Shown one piece after another: positions 56,479-64,000 of a stretch of DNA of 64,000 bases. The DNA is from Paracoccus sp. MA (GTDB lineage: Bacteria; Pseudomonadota; Alphaproteobacteria; Rhodobacterales; Rhodobacteraceae), in the NCBI RefSeq assembly GCF_020990385.1, contig NZ_CP087598.1, forward strand, positions 1,408,001 through 1,472,000. The letters are read 5' to 3'. A model generated the notes under the pieces. The model had not been told where the DNA came from, made no database searches, and saw only the letters and a program-made list of their open reading frames with translations. Positions within the stretch are counted from its first letter, which is position 1, and each line of letters starts with the position of its first letter. A program made the position numbers and the translations under genes.

Positions 56479-57797
56479 CGAAGCCGCCGGAAAAATCGAA
56501 ACCCGTCCGCAAGCTGCGCTGCGCCGTCTACACCCGCAAATCCTCCGAGGAGGGGTTGGAGCAGGAGTTCAACAGCCTGCATGCCCAGCGCGAGGCTTGC
56601 GAAGCCTATATCGCCAGCCAGCGCTCCGAAGGGTGGGTGCTGGTCCGCGATCAGTATGACGATGGCGGCATCTCGGGCGGCACGCTTGAACGGCCCGGCC
56701 TTCAGCTGCTGCTGGAGGACATCGAGGACGGGCTGGTCGATGTCGTCGTGGTCTACAAGATCGACCGCCTGTCGCGCTCGCTCGCCGACTTCGCCAAGCT
56801 GGTCGAGGTGTTCGACCGGAACGGCGTGACGTTCGTCTCCGTCACGCAGTCGTTCAACACGACCACGTCCATGGGGCGGCTGACGCTGAACATCCTGCTC
56901 AGCTTCGCCCAGTTCGAGCGCGAGGTGACGGCCGAACGCATCCGCGACAAGGTCGCCGCCAGCAGGAAGAAAGGGATGTGGATGGGTGGCGTGCCGCCCT
57001 ACGGCTACCGGGTCGAGAACCGGAAACTGGTCGTCGACAAAGAAACCTCTGCGCATGTGCGCTGGATCTTCGCCCGCTTCCTCGAGATCGGGTCCTGCAC
57101 GGAACTGGCGCGAGAGGTCGGCACACGCGGCCTCCGGACGCCGCGCGGCAATCGAATCGACAAGAAATACATCTATCGGATGCTCAGCAACCGCGCCTAC
57201 ATCGGTGACGCGGTCCACAAAGGCAAAAGCTATCCCGGTGAGCACGACGCGATCATCGACCGCGAAGCGTGGGATCGCGTCCACGCCATCCTGCAGGAAA
57301 GCCCCCGCAAGCGCGCCGCCCGGACTCGCGCCGACACGCCCGCACTGCTGAAGGGACTACTCTTCGGTCCCGATGGCGCCGCGTTCTCGCCGACCCATAC
57401 TCGCAAGGGCGACAGGCTCTACCGCTACTACGTCAGCCAGACAGTGCTGAAGCACGGTGCCGGGTCATGCCCCGTGGGCCGAGTGCCAGCAGGGGAGATC
57501 GAGGCCGCCGTCTTCGACCAACTGCGTGCCGTCTTCCGCCAGCCCGAGATTATCGCGGGCACGTGGAAGGCAGCGCGTGCCCACGCCAACATCACCGAAA
57601 CCGACGCCCGAGCAGCCCTGCAGCAGCTCGACCCGCTGTGGGACGAGCTATTCCCTGCCGAGCAGGCGCGCATCGTAGCGCTGTCGGTGGAGCGGGTCGA
57701 CATCGGCGTGGGAGGCTTGAACGTCCGGCTGCGCGTGGACGGCCTTTATGGCCTCGCGCGCGAGATGCTGGCCGGCGGCATCGGAGGAGCTGCATGA
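56475..57797 (+). CDS. Serine recombinase (resolvase/invertase family)
   Basis: A 440-residue recombinase. Catalytic Ser in CAVYTRKSSEEGLEQEFN (about residue 21); DGGISGGTLERPGLQ and YKIDRLSRSLADFAKL complete the resolvase domain; then the Recombinase domain (GGVPPYGYRVENRKLV) with a short zinc-ribbon-like region and coiled C-terminus. It may be the integrase of this island or of a smaller cassette. ATGA overlaps with DUF2924 and with the HTH gene after it. Confidence 0.88.
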   Translation: MTKPPEKSKPVRKLRCAVYTRKSSEEGLEQEFNSLHAQREACEAYIASQRSEGWVLVRDQYDDGGISGGTLERPGLQLLLEDIEDGLVDVVVVYKIDRLSRSLADFAKLVEVFDRNGVTFVSVTQSFNTTTSMGRLTLNILLSFAQFEREVTAERIRDKVAASRKKGMWMGGVPPYGYRVENRKLVVDKETSAHVRWIFARFLEIGSCTELAREVGTRGLRTPRGNRIDKKYIYRMLSNRAYIGDAVHKGKSYPGEHDAIIDREAWDRVHAILQESPRKRAARTRADTPALLKGLLFGPDGAAFSPTHTRKGDRLYRYYVSQTVLKHGAGSCPVGRVPAGEIEAAVFDQLRAVFRQPEIIAGTWKAARAHANITETDARAALQQLDPLWDELFPAEQARIVALSVERVDIGVGGLNVRLRVDGLYGLAREMLAGGIGGAA

Positions 57798-58183
57798 CCC
57801 GCCGGGCTCCGATCCCCGAGACGGTGACCCTCCACGTACCGTTCCGCGTCGTGAAGCGCGGCGGGCGCAAGGAAATGCACCTGCCCGATGGTTTCCGGCC
57901 AGACCGCAAGGCGGACAACACGCTGGTCAAGGCGCTGGCCCGCGCCTTCCGCTGGAAGCGGATGCTCGAGTCGGGTGAGTTCGCCACCATCGCCGAACTG
58001 GCCGAGCGCGAGGGGATCGCGACGTCCTATATGACGCGCATCCTGCGCCTGACGCAGCTTGAGCCTGGCATCATTGAGGCGGTTCTCGACGGACGACAGA
58101 ACGATGCCATTACACTTGCGGGCCTTATGGACCCGTTCCCGCTCAGCTGGATCGAGCAGAAGCACTTCTTCTCCGGCACCTGA
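57794..58183 (+). CDS. ParB/KorB-type HTH protein of the recombinase cassette
   Basis: A 129-residue protein with HTH LAEREGIATSYMTRILRLT, seen in proteins that follow DUF2924-recombinase pairs. N-terminal FRVVKRGGRKEMHLPDG. Coupled to the recombinase gene by ATGA. Probably a regulator of the cassette or an accessory to recombination. Confidence 0.65.
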   Translation: MTRRAPIPETVTLHVPFRVVKRGGRKEMHLPDGFRPDRKADNTLVKALARAFRWKRMLESGEFATIAELAEREGIATSYMTRILRLTQLEPGIIEAVLDGRQNDAITLAGLMDPFPLSWIEQKHFFSGT

Positions 58184-58226
58184 ACACCTCGCCGCACAAT
58201 CTCACGCCACTGCGGCTATTGCTTCA

Positions 58227-58244
58227 TTGGGCCAAATTGGCCAA
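58227..58244. promoter_or_regulatory. Tandem TTGGCCAA-type palindromes before the Phd-like gene
   Basis: TTGGGCCAA (58227-58235) and TTGGCCAA (58237-58244) stand 29 bp before the antitoxin ATG. Two adjacent palindromes are the usual operator form of Phd/YefM proteins, so this is likely the control site of the Phd-hsd operon. Confidence 0.55.
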
Positions 58245-58273
58245 AAGTGGCGAAGGCGTAGGCGGGGAGACGA

Positions 58274-58471
58274 ATGCAGACCCTAAGCGCGAAAGACGCG
58301 AAATACGGCTTTGGACGGTTGATCGATCTGGCTCGTACCGAACCGGTGGCGGTGGCCAAGCACGGGCGGCCTGTCGTCGTCGTGTTGGCCGTCGAGGAAT
58401 ATGAACGGCTGAAGGCGGTCGAGGCAAGCGCAGCCCCCAAGGCCCCCGGCGGCACTCAGAGTGAAGAATGA
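58274..58471 (+). CDS. Phd/YefM-type antitoxin, without adjacent toxin
   Basis: A 65-residue protein: MQTLSAKDAKYGFGRLIDLA and AVAKHGRPVVVVLAVEEYERL are the Phd/YefM fold. The usual Doc or YoeB/ParE toxin gene is missing; instead its stop overlaps the ATG of hsdM (58468-58471). It may have been recruited as the operon repressor of the restriction-modification genes. Confidence 0.8.
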   Translation: MQTLSAKDAKYGFGRLIDLARTEPVAVAKHGRPVVVVLAVEEYERLKAVEASAAPKAPGGTQSEE

Positions 58472-59979
58472 ACGATTCGTTGAACAATGGTCTGCAATTG
58501 AAATCTGCGATGTGGGACGCCGCGAATACTCTTCGCGGCTCCGCAGTCGATCGTACCGACTGGAAGGGCTACATTCTTCCTTTGCTGTTCTTCAAGCGCA
58601 TCTCCGACGTCTGGGACGAAGAGACGGCTGAGGCTCGTGAGATCTACGGCGAAGCGGACCCCTCCCTGTTTCCGGAGGTGCACCGTTTCGTGCTGCCTGA
58701 GGGCTGTCACTGGAACGACATCCGGGAAGTCCCGGCCAACGTCGGCGCGGCCCTCCAGAGGGCCATGCAGGAGATCGAGCGGGCCAATCCGGACACGCTT
58801 TTCCGCGTATTCGGTTCGGCGGACTGGGGCAACAAGGAGAAGTTCTCCGACGAGTTGCTGAAGGATCTTATCGAGGGGTTCTCGGGGATCGGGCTCGGCA
58901 ACACCGCCGTCAGCACCGACGTGCTGGGCGACGCCTATGAATATCTGGTGGGCAAGTTCGCCGACGTCACCCGTCGAAATAAGGCGGGCGAGTTCTACAC
59001 GCCACGCAGCGTCGTGCGCATGATGGTCGAAATCCTCGATCCCCAGGAAAGCGAAAGCATCTACGACCCCGCCTGCGGCACGGGCGGCATGCTGCTCGGG
59101 GCTATCGAGCATGTCATGCGCAAGGGCGGCGACCCGCGCACCTTCTACGGCAAGATCTACGGCCAAGAGAAGAACCTGACCACGGCCGCGATCGCCCGGA
59201 TGAACCTCGTCCTGCACGGGATCGAGGACTTCCAGGTGGCCCGTGAGGACACGTTGCGGAACCCGGCTTTCACGGATTCCAGCACTGGCGGCCTTGCCAC
59301 CTTCGACTGCGTCATCGCGAACCCACCGTTCTCGCTCAAGGAATGGGGGCGTGACCTGTGGGAGGCCGACCCTTGGGGCCGCGCACAGTACGGCATCCCG
59401 CCCGAAAGCTACGGCGACTATGCCTTCGTCCAGCACATGATCGCGTCGATGGCGCCCATCGGGAACAGCCGCATGGCCGTCGTCCTGCCGCAAGGCGCGC
59501 TGTTTCGGAAGTCGGCCGAAGGCTCGATCCGGCAGGCCCTGCTGGAAAAGGACATGGTCGAGGCGGTGATCGGCCTTGCGCCGAACCTGTTCTACGGCAC
59601 GCAGCTGGCCGGATGTGTCGTCATCCTGCGCCGTAAGAAGCCCGAGGCTCGAAAGAACAAGGTCCTTATCATCGACGCCTCGAGCCTGTTCCGCAAAGGC
59701 CGGGCGCAGAACTTCCTCGATCAGGAGCACAGCGACCAGATCGTCGCCTGGTACCGCGCATTCGAGGATGTCGAGGATCGCGCCAAGGTGGCGACGCTGG
59801 ACGAGATCAAGAAGGAAGGCTGGACGCTGAACATCTCGCGTTACGTCCTGCCGCCCATCGGCCAGGACATCCCGCCGCTGCCCGAGGCCGTCGATGCCTT
59901 CAAGACCGCGCTGGCCGACGCCCGGGAAGCCGAGGACCACCTGCGCAAGGTGCTGGTCGAAGGAGGCTGGCTGCAATGA
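58468..59979 (+). CDS. hsdM: Type I methyltransferase subunit, first copy
   Basis: A 503-residue HsdM. N-terminal HsdM_N helices (WDAANTLRGSAVDRTDWKGY), SAM motif DPACGTGGMLLG (about residue 199) and catalytic NPPF (about 284). Methylates adenine in the bipartite site chosen by HsdS. ATGA overlaps with the antitoxin gene and with the second hsdM. The second copy carries NPPY instead of NPPF, so the two are paralogs, not a recent duplicate. Confidence 0.9.
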   Translation: MNDSLNNGLQLKSAMWDAANTLRGSAVDRTDWKGYILPLLFFKRISDVWDEETAEAREIYGEADPSLFPEVHRFVLPEGCHWNDIREVPANVGAALQRAMQEIERANPDTLFRVFGSADWGNKEKFSDELLKDLIEGFSGIGLGNTAVSTDVLGDAYEYLVGKFADVTRRNKAGEFYTPRSVVRMMVEILDPQESESIYDPACGTGGMLLGAIEHVMRKGGDPRTFYGKIYGQEKNLTTAAIARMNLVLHGIEDFQVAREDTLRNPAFTDSSTGGLATFDCVIANPPFSLKEWGRDLWEADPWGRAQYGIPPESYGDYAFVQHMIASMAPIGNSRMAVVLPQGALFRKSAEGSIRQALLEKDMVEAVIGLAPNLFYGTQLAGCVVILRRKKPEARKNKVLIIDASSLFRKGRAQNFLDQEHSDQIVAWYRAFEDVEDRAKVATLDEIKKEGWTLNISRYVLPPIGQDIPPLPEAVDAFKTALADAREAEDHLRKVLVEGGWLQ

Positions 59980-61475
59980 GCGGGCTGACCCAACGCGAAC
60001 TCGAAAGCTATCTCTGGGGCGCTGCCACCTTGCTGCGCGGCCTCATCGATGCCAGCGACTACAAGCAGTACATCTTCCCGCTGCTGTTCTTCAAACGGCT
60101 GTCCGACGTCTGGGATGGGGATTACCAGCAAGCCCTCGACGAAACCGGCGATGAAGGCTACGCGACCGCCACCGCCAACGACCGCTTCGTGATCCCCGAA
60201 GGCGCGCATTGGAACGACGTGCGCGCAGCACCGCGCGATGTCGGCCGGGCGCTGCTGTCGGCCTTCCTCGCGATCGAGGCCGCCAACCCCGAACGCCTGC
60301 AGGGCGTCTTCGGGAATGCGAACTGGACCGACAAGGCCCAGATGCCTGACAGCACGCTGAAGAACCTGATCGAGCATTTCTCCAAGCACGAGCTGACCCT
60401 TGCCGCCGTGCCCGAGGACGAGCTTGGTAATGGCTACGAATACCTGATCAAGAAGTTCGCCGACGACAGCGGCCATACCGCGCAGGAGTTCTACACCAAC
60501 CGCACCCTCGTCCATCTGATGGCACAGATGCTGGAGCCGCAGCCGGGCGAGAGCATCTATGACCCGACCTGCGGCACCGGCGGCATGCTGATCTCGTGTC
60601 TGGCCGAGGTGAAGCGGCGCGGGGGCGACATCCGCACAACCGGCCTTTACGGGCAGGAGCTGATCACCATCACCGCCGCCATTGCGCGGATGAACCTGGT
60701 CATCCATGGCGTGGACGATTTCCACATCGCCAGCGGCAACACGCTGGCCGCGCCCGCCTTCGTGCAGGGCGACCGGCTGCGCACCTTCGACGTCGTCCTG
60801 GCCAACCCGCCCTATTCCATCAAGAAATGGAACCGTGGCGCTTGGGAGCAGGATGCCTGGGGGCGCAACTTCCTTGGGACCCCGCCGCAGGGTCGGGCTG
60901 ATTACGCCTTCTTCCAGCACATCCTGTCGTCGATGCACCCGAAGACCGGGCGGTGCGCGATCCTGTTTCCGCATGGCGTCCTATTCCGCAATGAAGAGGC
61001 CGAGATGCGGCGCAAGCTGATCGAATCCGACCGGGTCGAATGCGTGCTGGGGCTGGGGCCTGGGCTGTTCTACAACTCGCCGATGGAGGCCTGCGTGGTG
61101 ATCTGCCGGTCGCAGAAGCCCGAGGCGCGCAAGGGGCGCATCCTCTTCATCGACGCGGTCGCCGAGATTGCCCGCGAACGCGCGCAAAGCTTTCTGCGCC
61201 CCGACCATCAGGCGCGTATCCTGTCGGCCTATCACGCCTTTGCGGATGATCCCGGCTTTGCCGCGGTGGCGGAGGTGGCGGATGTGCTGGCTGAGGGCGG
61301 CAACCTGTCGATCGCCCGTTATGTGAAGCGGCCCAAGGCGGCGGTGGCGGGCGGTGTCACGCTGGCGGCGACCTGGGCGACTTTTGACGAGGATGGGCGC
61401 GACTTCTGGTCGGGCATGGACGCACTGGTGGACATGCTCGATGGCCTGACGCCTGCGGAGGATGCCGATGCTTGA
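59976..61475 (+). CDS. hsdM: Type I methyltransferase subunit, second copy
   Basis: A 499-residue HsdM paralog: LESYLWGAATLLRGLIDASD, SAM motif DPTCGTGGML (about residue 195), catalytic NPPYSIKKWN (about 277). It is intact and would be functional. Type I systems need two HsdM copies per complex; two different genes could give an asymmetric M1M2S enzyme. Overlaps hsdS by 14 bp. Confidence 0.9.
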   Translation: MSGLTQRELESYLWGAATLLRGLIDASDYKQYIFPLLFFKRLSDVWDGDYQQALDETGDEGYATATANDRFVIPEGAHWNDVRAAPRDVGRALLSAFLAIEAANPERLQGVFGNANWTDKAQMPDSTLKNLIEHFSKHELTLAAVPEDELGNGYEYLIKKFADDSGHTAQEFYTNRTLVHLMAQMLEPQPGESIYDPTCGTGGMLISCLAEVKRRGGDIRTTGLYGQELITITAAIARMNLVIHGVDDFHIASGNTLAAPAFVQGDRLRTFDVVLANPPYSIKKWNRGAWEQDAWGRNFLGTPPQGRADYAFFQHILSSMHPKTGRCAILFPHGVLFRNEEAEMRRKLIESDRVECVLGLGPGLFYNSPMEACVVICRSQKPEARKGRILFIDAVAEIARERAQSFLRPDHQARILSAYHAFADDPGFAAVAEVADVLAEGGNLSIARYVKRPKAAVAGGVTLAATWATFDEDGRDFWSGMDALVDMLDGLTPAEDADA

Positions 61476-62715
61476 GCGGCCGATTTCCAAAGCGGGGTGG
61501 AGGCGCGTTGCCTTTGGCGACGTGGTGCGAAAGGTCAACGACAAGGTCGATCCGTGGGACTCCGGGCTCGAACGCTATGTCGCCGGGGAACACATGGACA
61601 CCGACGATCTGCGTATTCGGCGCTGGGGCCTGATCGGGGACGACTACCTTGGTCCAGCGTTCCACATGCGGTTCAAACCGGGGCATGTGCTTTACGGGTC
61701 GCGCCGGACCTATCTGCGCAAGGTGGCGCTGGCGGATTTCGAGGGGATCACGGCGAACACGACCTTCGTCCTCGAGACGAAAGACCCCGCCCGGTTGATG
61801 CCCGACCTGCTGCCCTTCCTGATGCAGACCGAGGCGTTCCACAGCTATTCGATCAAGCATTCGAAAGGGTCGGTGAACCCCTACATCAACTTCTCGGACC
61901 TTGAAGCCTTCGAGTTCCTGCTGCCGCCGATCCAGGAGCAGGCGCGGTTGGTGGAGGCGCTATCGGCAAGCGAAGCGATCAAATATGCGTTTGATGCGGC
62001 AATTGATGCACTCATTGCCACCAAGGCTGCGACCGAGAAGGAAGTTATCAGTCGTCCGCTAAACCTTCCGGAAGGAAAGCCAGATCTGGCCAAGGCAAAA
62101 CCTGAAGATGGCTGGCGCATCCTGACGGGGCAGGATTTGCTGGACTTCGGGTATCTTGCAGCCTTGCAAGACGGAAACCACGGGTCGCAATATCCGACCG
62201 CTTCTGAGTTAGGCTCCGTCGGATATCCATATCTGTCGGCTACGGATATCACAGATGATGGTGAAATTGATCTGGAAAGCTGTCGTCGCATCCGGCCAGA
62301 AAGAGCGACTGCTCTGCGTATCCCTCCAGCCCAGACCGGGGACATTGTGCTTTCCCACAATGCCACCGTTGGTCGAGTTACCCGTCTGCCCGAATGGCCC
62401 ACACCTATCGTCGCCAGCACCTCGACCACATACTATCGGTGCAACTCTGAAAATCTTGATCCAGACTATCTGCGCTGGTTTCTGGAGAGTTCAGTTTTTA
62501 AGTATCAATTGAGCACAATAATGCGCCAGAGCACACGAAACCAAGTTCCGATCACGACGCAGAAGCGATTGCTCTTCGCAATTCCAGGCCGCGAACTACA
62601 AGCTGAGCTGTCGTCTTTGAGAGATAAGTTCGTCTTGCGCTTGAAAGCGCTACAAGCGCGAAAGGCCAGTGCACAGGCGTTACAGAAGAAGATTCTGGAG
62701 GCAGCGCTTGTTTAA
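61462..62715 (+). CDS. hsdS: Type I specificity subunit HsdS
   Basis: A 417-residue specificity protein with two target-recognition domains: the first around FGDVVRKVNDKVDPWDSGLERYV split over residues 16-40, the second around WRILTGQDLLDFGYLAAL, each followed by a helical spacer (LLPPIQEQARLVEAL and IPGRELQAELSSL). It sets the DNA target for both HsdM and HsdR. The second half is less GC-rich than the first, which suggests a domain swapped in by recombination. ATG at 61462 or 61468. Confidence 0.88.
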   Translation: MPMLERPISKAGWRRVAFGDVVRKVNDKVDPWDSGLERYVAGEHMDTDDLRIRRWGLIGDDYLGPAFHMRFKPGHVLYGSRRTYLRKVALADFEGITANTTFVLETKDPARLMPDLLPFLMQTEAFHSYSIKHSKGSVNPYINFSDLEAFEFLLPPIQEQARLVEALSASEAIKYAFDAAIDALIATKAATEKEVISRPLNLPEGKPDLAKAKPEDGWRILTGQDLLDFGYLAALQDGNHGSQYPTASELGSVGYPYLSATDITDDGEIDLESCRRIRPERATALRIPPAQTGDIVLSHNATVGRVTRLPEWPTPIVASTSTTYYRCNSENLDPDYLRWFLESSVFKYQLSTIMRQSTRNQVPITTQKRLLFAIPGRELQAELSSLRDKFVLRLKALQARKASAQALQKKILEAALV

Positions 62716-64000
62716 CGAGTCCAACACCGTCGAAGCCCATCTGCGCGACCTTCTCACGGGCGCGGCCTCGGCCCGCCCGGCGCAACTCTCCACCGGCCTC
62801 GCGCGCGCAGGCGGCAGGATCGCGGGCCTTGGCTGGCACTACGTCGCCCCCGCCGACCTTCCCCGCCAGCCGAAAGAGGTTCTGGTCGAACCCCATCTGC
62901 GCGACGCCCTGATCCGCCTGAACCCCGACATCGCCGCCAACCCCGGCCGGGCCGATGACGTGCTCTACCGTCTGCGCGCCATCGTCATGGGCGCGCGGTC
63001 GGACGGGCTGGTAAAGGCGAACGAGGAATTTGCCGCGTGGGCGCTGGGCGAACGCTCAATGCCCTTCGGCGCAAATGGCGAACATGTCACCATCCGCCTG
63101 ATCGACTTTGACGGGATCGAGAAGAACAGCTTTGTCGTCACCCAGCAGTTCACCGTCCGTGCCGGCAAGACCGAAAAGCGCGCCGATCTGGTGCTGCTGG
63201 TCAACGGCATTCCGCTGGTCCTGATCGAGGCCAAGACGCCGGTGCGGTCCAGCCAAAGCTGGCTCGACGCCGCCTTGCAGGTGCATGACGATTACGAGAA
63301 GAACGTGCCGGAGCTGTTCGTGCCCAACGTCTTTTCGGTGGCGACCGAGGGCAAGGAGTTCCGCTATGGCTCCGTCCGGATGCCGGTTGATATGTGGGGC
63401 CCCTGGCGCGACGGTGACGGCAAGCAATCGCTGGGCGAGGTGGAAAAGGCCGCAGCGTCGATGCTGCGCCCGGCGATGGTGCTCGACATGCTCGACAGCT
63501 TCACCGCGTTCGCCACGCAAAAGGGCAAGCACCGCATCAAGATCATCGCCCGCTATCAGCAGGTGGACGGCGTCAACAAGATCGTCGCGCGGGTCGTGGC
63601 GGGCCAGCCGCGCAAGGGGCTGATCTGGCATTTCCAGGGGTCGGGCAAATCGCTGCTGATGCTGTTCGCCGCGCGCAAGCTGCGGCTGCACCCGGCGCTG
63701 AAGAACCCCACGGTGTTGATCGTGGTGGACCGGATCGACCTCGACAGCCAGATCTCCGGCACCTTCTATGCCGCCGACATGGCCAACATGGTGCGCACGG
63801 AAAGCCGCAAGGAACTGGCCGATCTGCTGGGCAAGGATGCGCGCAAGGTGGTGATCACCACGATCCACAAGTTCGCCGAAGCCGATGGTGTACTGAACGA
63901 CCGCGACAACATCATCGTGCTGGTGGACGAGGCGCACCGCACACAGGAAGGCGATTTGGGCCGCAAGATGCGCGAAGCGCTGCCGAACGCGTTCCTGTTC
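62708..64000 (+). CDS. hsdR: Type I restriction subunit HsdR, 5' part only
   Basis: 431 codons before the window edge. Starts at TTG 62708 (FNESNTVEAHLRD), overlapping hsdS by 8 bp. N-terminal nuclease: RADLVLLVNGIPLVLIEAKTP gives Asp and E-x-K of the PD-(D/E)XK fold (about residues 160-178). Translocase: Walker A HFQGSGKSLLM (about 307), DEAH box VLVDEAHRTQ (about 406). The remaining motor and C-terminal domain lie outside. Confidence 0.9.
   Translation, partial: MFNESNTVEAHLRDLLTGAASARPAQLSTGLARAGGRIAGLGWHYVAPADLPRQPKEVLVEPHLRDALIRLNPDIAANPGRADDVLYRLRAIVMGARSDGLVKANEEFAAWALGERSMPFGANGEHVTIRLIDFDGIEKNSFVVTQQFTVRAGKTEKRADLVLLVNGIPLVLIEAKTPVRSSQSWLDAALQVHDDYEKNVPELFVPNVFSVATEGKEFRYGSVRMPVDMWGPWRDGDGKQSLGEVEKAAASMLRPAMVLDMLDSFTAFATQKGKHRIKIIARYQQVDGVNKIVARVVAGQPRKGLIWHFQGSGKSLLMLFAARKLRLHPALKNPTVLIVVDRIDLDSQISGTFYAADMANMVRTESRKELADLLGKDARKVVITTIHKFAEADGVLNDRDNIIVLVDEAHRTQEGDLGRKMREALPNAFLF

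Overview
The window looks like a chromosome segment of a GC-rich alphaproteobacterium of the Rhodobacterales, most likely Paracoccus or a close relative. This rests on codon use, on the fabD-fabG-acpP block, on the ugp and BMP-type nucleoside transporters, and on the phage head cluster. No rRNA or species-level marker is present, so the genus is an inference.

Core part (1-22330): a ugpBAEC glycerol-3-phosphate importer on the minus strand (ugpC cut by the window edge); a YcaO-like protein, a heme peroxidase and an unrecognised protein on the plus strand, facing a SARP-type regulator; dnaE; a four-gene BMP/nucleoside ABC importer; a Dps protein; fabD-fabG-acpP; an EnvZ-like kinase; a metallo-beta-lactamase-fold hydrolase; and tRNA-Asn(GTT). 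Between about 6.3 and 10.7 kb three neighbouring genes carry eight reading-frame breaks (one, two and five), which points to local sequence error rather than decay.

Accessory part (22330-64000): just after tRNA-Asn and its terminator the sequence becomes a mosaic. First come small island genes with an IS21-family insertion (23489-25927, candidate 6-bp target duplication). Next is a tightly coupled five-gene minus-strand operon (37364-26848) in which all four junctions are 4-bp ATGA overlaps: a 1669-aa coiled-coil/UPF1-like SF1 helicase, a PIN-domain protein, a coiled-coil protein, a ClpB-like AAA+ ATPase whose first ATPase domain looks degenerate, and a small radical-SAM protein. I do not recognise this combination as a named system. 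It has the architecture of a prophage-borne conflict or defence system and is the best candidate here for something undescribed.

Upstream of it and on the same strand (37355-51609) is a phage-like element with replication primase/helicase, a repeat array that may be an origin, HNH nuclease, methyltransferase, terminase, portal, protease, capsid, connectors and lysis genes, but no tail genes. It may be a capsid-forming satellite or a deleted prophage. Beyond it are a FitAB-type toxin-antitoxin pair, a sigma-like regulator, a 719-aa orphan protein, a DUF2924/serine-recombinase cassette, and a type I restriction-modification operon that begins with a lone Phd-type antitoxin, has two HsdM genes in tandem, and runs off the window in hsdR.
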